Of a DNA stretch of 9,254 nt, positions 6,823-9,254 are shown one piece after another (positions within the stretch are counted from its first letter, which is position 1; each line of letters opens with the position of its first letter). A program made the position numbers and the translations under genes. Origin of the DNA: Ignavibacteriales bacterium (GTDB taxonomy: Bacteria > Bacteroidota > Ignavibacteria > UBA10030); contig JACRFF010000173.1 of the NCBI GenBank assembly GCA_016218005.1, positions 1 through 9,254 on the forward strand, written 5' to 3'. The notes under the pieces were generated by a model. That model made no database searches. It was not told where the DNA came from and saw only the letters and a list, made by a program, of their open reading frames with translations.

Positions 6823-7503
6823 ATGAAAAAAATTTTGATCATTGAGGATGACGACGCAATTCTTGAGGGGTTGAAGGAAGCTCTCACGGTCGAGCACTTT
6901 GACGTTGTTTCCGCGCAAGATGGCTTGCGGGGATATGAAATGGCGAAGAAAGGAAATCACGACCTTATCCTGCTCGACTTGATGCTGCCGAATTTGAACG
7001 GGACGGAAATTTGCAAGCGGCTTCGCGCAGACCGCATTTCGGTTCCGATCATTATGCTCACCAGCAAGAAGCAGGAAGTAGACAAAGTAACCGGCTTGGA
7101 GCTTGGAGCGGATGACTACGTGACAAAGCCGTTTAGCTTGCGGGAATTGGTGGCGCGCATCCATGCCGTGCTAAGACGCAACGACAGGGCAGTATCGGAT
7201 TTAGATGAAATCGCGTTCGGCGATGTGCACGTAGACTTCAAAAAGCAAGAAGCCCGCAAAGCACGGAAAGCGGTCGAGATGTCTGCCAAAGAATTTCACC
7301 TTCTCAAATACTTTGCCCAGCACGAGGGGGAGGTGATCACTCGCGCAATGCTGCTTGACGATGTGTGGGGCTATGATGCCATGCCGACAACGCGAACAGT
7401 GGATAACTACGTGCTCGCTCTCCGCAAGAAGTTGGAATCAACTCCATCCAAGCCGAAACATTTCCTGACGATTCACACCGCCGGCTACAAGTTCGTTTCG
7501 TAA
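6823..7503 (+). CDS. OmpR/PhoB-family response regulator
   Basis: This is a two-component transcription factor of 226 residues, a normal length. The receiver domain (1-118) has the acidic pocket at E9-D11, the phosphoacceptor D52 in LLDLMLP, T80 and K102 (TKPF), all intact. The winged-helix DNA-binding domain (about 128-226) has the usual EFHLLKYF (157-164), DDVWGYD (179-185), RTVDNYVLALRKKLE (191-205) and GYKF near the end. The start is the ATG at 6823, which gives the standard opening MKKILIIEDDD with GAGAG eight bases upstream; the in-frame ATG at 6790 would add 11 unconserved residues. The 213-base gap before it contains no promoter I can recognise. The likely partner is the histidine kinase at 2865, although the enzyme gene stands between them. 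Direct repeats suited to this type of regulator lie just downstream at 7585-7612, so control of the next gene is a reasonable inference. Confidence 0.95.
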   Translation: MKKILIIEDDDAILEGLKEALTVEHFDVVSAQDGLRGYEMAKKGNHDLILLDLMLPNLNGTEICKRLRADRISVPIIMLTSKKQEVDKVTGLELGADDYVTKPFSLRELVARIHAVLRRNDRAVSDLDEIAFGDVHVDFKKQEARKARKAVEMSAKEFHLLKYFAQHEGEVITRAMLLDDVWGYDAMPTTRTVDNYVLALRKKLESTPSKPKHFLTIHTAGYKFVS

Positions 7504-7525
7504 GTTCTACTCTTCGATTCTTCCG

Positions 7526-7565
7526 AATGCCGCTGCCTGCAGACCCGTCTGCCCGCGGCGGCATT
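7526..7565 (+). terminator. Long two-part hairpin after the response regulator
   Basis: Starting 22 bases after the regulator stop, 7526-7536 pairs with 7555-7565 (11 pairs including one T-G). A two-by-two internal loop follows, then GCAGA/TCTGC (7539-7543 with 7548-7552) closes a four-base loop. It is followed by GTTGTGT rather than a pure T-run, so terminator function is likely but not certain. It separates the regulator transcript from the next gene. Confidence 0.55.
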
Positions 7566-7584
7566 GTTGTGTACGGCGAAAGTG

Positions 7585-7612
7585 TTTGACCATCCTTTGA
7601 CATTTCTATGAC
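7585..7612 (+). promoter_or_regulatory. Three 11-base-spaced direct repeats, Pho-box-like operator
   Basis: TTTGAC (7585), TTTGAC (7596) and TATGAC (7607) recur at exactly 11-base steps. On the minus strand they read as three GTCA-centred units (TTGTCATAGAA, ATGTCAAAGGA, TGGTCA), resembling the PhoB box, which is built of TGTCA repeats with 11-base period. OmpR/PhoB-type regulators bind such head-to-tail sites, and one is encoded immediately upstream. The repeats lie 64 bases before the ATG at 7676. The strand orientation is opposite to that of classic activated pho promoters, so activation or repression cannot be told. Confidence 0.5.
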
Positions 7613-7675
7613 AATCTTCTTGTGTTGACAACGCATATTGCTGTCGAAGCAACAGCACAACCACAGGAGGAAGTC

Positions 7676-8224
7676 ATGAAAACCACATCAACACTGTTGA
7701 ACCTGTTCGCTGCGATGATCCTTGTCGGGTCGGTCGCATTCGGACAAACCGACGACACGCTCTGGAAAGAGATTGTGTTTGGAGAACGTAACATGGGCGG
7801 TCCAAGACTTGGCGTTACCTTCGTTACGGGAAGTACTCTGGTAAACAAATTGCGGGAAAAAAATATTGGAACGCTGCTGAGCCAGTTCGGGTGGCACTTT
7901 GAATATCAGGTGGTGCCTGAGGGCGGCGGGCCGTCGTTTGTGATTCAGTTCGTTCCACTGGTCGGCGGCGTGGAGTACGGCACGCTGATTCCCAGCGTAA
8001 CGCTTGCGATGGGTGTCCGCTTTCCGGAGGGCTTTGAATTCGGCTTGGGTCCAAATCTTCTGCTGACGACCGAGGGGGCAAAGTCTGCGCTGGTCATGTC
8101 GGTTGGCAAGAGCTTCAAATACGGAGGCGTTAGTATTCCGCTGAACTTAGTCTATGCAACCAATCCGGATGGCGGACGGATTTCATTTGTGTTCGGGTAT
8201 GCGATTGCCAAATGGCAAAAGTAA
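7676..8224 (+). CDS. Exported protein of unknown function, probable small outer-membrane beta-barrel
   Basis: I do not recognise this family. The 182-residue product has a clear signal peptide (Lys then a hydrophobic run LLNLFAAMILVGSVAFG, likely cut near residue 23, before QTDD). The mature part alternates polar and hydrophobic residues in glycine-rich stretches, such as GGPSFVIQFVPLVGGVEYGT and RISFVFGYAIAKW near the end. This fits membrane beta-strands of an outer-membrane protein, though it lacks the usual terminal aromatic residue. No lipobox cysteine is present at the cut site. The ATG at 7676 has a perfect AGGAGG (7665-7670) five bases upstream; the in-frame upstream TTG at 7622 is rejected because it would bury the signal peptide. 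It is preceded by the 11-base repeats and followed after 51 bases by another exported-protein gene, probably in one operon. Confidence 0.75.
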   Translation: MKTTSTLLNLFAAMILVGSVAFGQTDDTLWKEIVFGERNMGGPRLGVTFVTGSTLVNKLREKNIGTLLSQFGWHFEYQVVPEGGGPSFVIQFVPLVGGVEYGTLIPSVTLAMGVRFPEGFEFGLGPNLLLTTEGAKSALVMSVGKSFKYGGVSIPLNLVYATNPDGGRISFVFGYAIAKWQK

Positions 8225-8275
8225 CATCGCGCAACGGCGGAGAACTCGTGTCAATTCACATTGAGAGGTGGAGTC

Positions 8276-8920
8276 GTGAATCCTCATGAAATAAAGCGAA
8301 CACAATCACCTTGGAGCGGGGCGTTCGTGTCGCTCTGCTCCAACGGAGGTGTCTGCGTGTTCGGACTTCTGATCTTATCCTTGGTCGTTCTGGAGTCTGC
8401 GGTCTATGCCCAAGGCATAAAGCTCAGCATTACCACAAGAGACAGTCTTCACTCAGTCGCGCGACTTCTTGCTGTGCGTGAATCGGTGCTCGTTGTCGAA
8501 TCGCTCTCTCGTGCTGGTACTGGAACGCCAACAACAAATCTCACTGGCGTACAATTATTTCCGTTTCGACAAGTGGCATACATTGAGTGCGTGGATCAAT
8601 CCGGCAGGTTTGAATCTACAACTCCATTTCTTGCTTCTGTACTCGGTGGTCTGCTGATGGCGGGAATATCGTACGCAAACCAACTATCCAATAACGGCCC
8701 TTCGCCCGGTAACATTACCTATGCTCTCATCGGATTGATCGAAGGGGCATTGTTGGGTGGATTGCTGGGATGGGTGATAGATATTCCTCCTCCCAGAATC
8801 GTGCGCATCACCAAGTTCACCGACGAGGAGCAAGAATTTCTTCGCGCAAGGTCTTGCTTTCCCTCAGGCGAGCCATCGCGATTGCGCGCCGTGATACGGC
8901 GGCAAGCATCAGTAAAGTAA
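8276..8920 (+). CDS. Exported or membrane protein of unknown function with two glycine-rich membrane segments
   Basis: No family is recognised. The 214-residue product starts with a basic, rather long N-region and a hydrophobic stretch (about 27-45) ending VYAQG, a plausible signal-peptide cut. After about 75 residues of predicted beta-rich sequence, including QVAYIECVDQSGRF, there are two glycine-rich hydrophobic segments (about 118-133 and 147-166, GALLGGLLGWVI). A charged C-terminal tail follows. This layout resembles envelope proteins with glycine-zipper segments, but no function can be inferred. The GTG at 8276 is chosen because GAGAGG (8263-8268) lies at good spacing; the in-frame TTG at 8261 overlaps that site. 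It follows the previous gene by 51 bases with no promoter or terminator seen between, so the two are probably co-transcribed. Confidence 0.7.
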   Translation: MNPHEIKRTQSPWSGAFVSLCSNGGVCVFGLLILSLVVLESAVYAQGIKLSITTRDSLHSVARLLAVRESVLVVESLSRAGTGTPTTNLTGVQLFPFRQVAYIECVDQSGRFESTTPFLASVLGGLLMAGISYANQLSNNGPSPGNITYALIGLIEGALLGGLLGWVIDIPPPRIVRITKFTDEEQEFLRARSCFPSGEPSRLRAVIRRQASVK

Positions 8921-9047
8921 CGCGCGCATCGTTGATGCACGTTGACAGAATCCATCCGGTTGATGAGACCCCCTCGCAAGATTGATTTCTCGCGACGGCG
9001 CAACGCTACGCTGCGTTTCGATCGACGATCGAAGGCGTGTTGGAGAA
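8921..9047. other. Non-coding stretch with a perfect odd palindrome
   Basis: No gene is seen between the last stop codon and the end of the window. This first part contains a 17-base palindrome with one central base, TTCGATCGACGATCGAA (9017-9033), and a small AACGC/GCGTT hairpin (9003-9018) beside it. No T-run follows, so it is not a normal terminator. The remaining 207 bases are the transposon-like element and its flanks. Confidence 0.5.
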
Positions 9048-9054
9048 ATAGTAA
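9048..9054. repeat. Left copy of a probable 7-base target-site duplication
   Basis: ATAGTAA abuts the left inverted repeat. The matching right copy begins at 9250 with ATAGT and runs off the window; the next two bases should be AA if this is a true duplication. Confidence 0.5.
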
Positions 9055-9094
9055 CTGATGTTACGCAAGAGAGTAAAAGTTGACCTCCCCTTGG

Positions 9095-9117
9095 TCCCCT
9101 CCTTGGCAAGGAGGGGA
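9095..9117. repeat. Hairpin 1 of the element
   Basis: TCCCCTCCTT (9095-9104) and AAGGAGGGGA (9108-9117) form a perfect ten-pair stem around GGC. A similar half-site, CCTCCCCTTGG, lies just before it at 9084-9094. Confidence 0.8.
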
Positions 9118-9142
9118 AAGATAACGCTCAACCACCTATTTT

Positions 9143-9164
9143 GTCCCCCCTTTTGAAGGGGGAC
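9143..9164. repeat. Hairpin 2 of the element
   Basis: GTCCCCC (9143-9149) pairs with GGGGGAC (9158-9164) around CTTTTGAA. A second GGGGG at 9188-9192 could compete for the same C-run. Confidence 0.75.
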
Positions 9165-9205
9165 GCGTGGCGCTTCAGCGCCACGCAGGGGGTCATATTG
9201 TTTTT
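9165..9205 (+). terminator. Hairpin 3 of the element with a downstream T-run
   Basis: GCGTGGCGC (9165-9173) pairs perfectly with GCGCCACGC (9178-9186) around TTCA. TTTTT follows at 9201-9205, 14 bases beyond the stem. It could stop transcripts coming from the two exported-protein genes, but the gap between stem and T-run is long for a standard terminator. Confidence 0.35.
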
Positions 9206-9254
9206 CCTTGAGCAAGAGATGCAAAAGTATCGGTTGTGCGTAACATCAGATAGT

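Larger units (their letters stand above)
9055..9249. mobile_element. MITE-like non-autonomous element, 195 bases
   Basis: The element is bounded by perfect 13-base inverted repeats: CTGATGTTACGCA (9055-9067) and its reverse complement TGCGTAACATCAG (9237-9249). The bases left of it are ATAGTAA (9048-9054), and those right of it begin ATAGT (9250-9254), where the window ends. All five visible positions agree with a target-site duplication of seven bases. The interior encodes no protein and is dominated by three strong hairpins. It is too short to carry a transposase, so it would have to be moved by one encoded elsewhere. The transposase family cannot be told from the sequence. Confidence 0.65.

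Noticed and set aside
7625..7653. TTGACA at 7625-7630 as a -35 box for the gene at 7676
   Set aside because: The position 17 bases on reads AGCAAC, not a -10 box.
9055..9249. CRISPR array or tRNA-like structures in the palindromic tail
   Set aside because: The hairpins differ from each other and are not regularly spaced with unique spacers, and no cloverleaf can be drawn.

Overview
The window looks like ordinary chromosome from a member of the Bacteroidota/Chlorobiota/Ignavibacteriota (FCB) group; that is an inference. The best support is a promoter in front of bioY that matches the Bacteroidota pattern TTTG-N20-TAnnTTTG exactly. Further support comes from a weaker copy of the pattern before the ornithine-cyclodeaminase-like gene and from the order tRNA-Gln, prs, rplY, pth. 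Base composition is moderate, and all the well-recognised genes are intact except pth, which is cut by the left edge.

Left part, minus strand (1-2091): one transcription unit of housekeeping genes. It starts with a strong promoter, then a hairpin with a T-tract, then tRNA-Gln(UUG), prs (PRPP synthetase), rplY (ribosomal protein L25, CTC type) and the first 57 codons of pth (peptidyl-tRNA hydrolase). The genes are closely packed (gaps of 63, 19 and 27 bases) and couple nucleotide precursor supply to translation.

Middle part, plus strand (2154-7503): divergent from the first unit is a solitary bioY (biotin transporter S component). It is followed by an 845-residue membrane histidine kinase with a ComP-like PDZ plus multi-membrane-segment sensor and a classical HisKA/HATPase core. 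The kinase gene overlaps a gene of the LOR/SDH (TIGR00300) family, whose relatives include ornithine cyclodeaminases. An OmpR/PhoB-type response regulator comes next and could be the kinase's partner, so a metabolic enzyme sits between the two halves of a possible two-component system.

Right part (7504-9254): a long hairpin follows the regulator gene. Then come three 11-base-spaced direct repeats of the kind OmpR/PhoB-type regulators bind, and two small exported proteins of unknown function (a likely outer-membrane barrel and a protein with two membrane segments). The last 200 bases are a short hairpin-rich element with perfect 13-base terminal inverted repeats and a visible flanking duplication. 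It looks like a non-autonomous transposable element (MITE-like) and is complete except that the outer edge of its flanking duplication falls off the window.

The most interesting points are the regulator-plus-repeats arrangement, the unusual sensor architecture, the hairpin at the predicted 5' end of the tRNA-Gln/prs transcript, and the MITE-like element.
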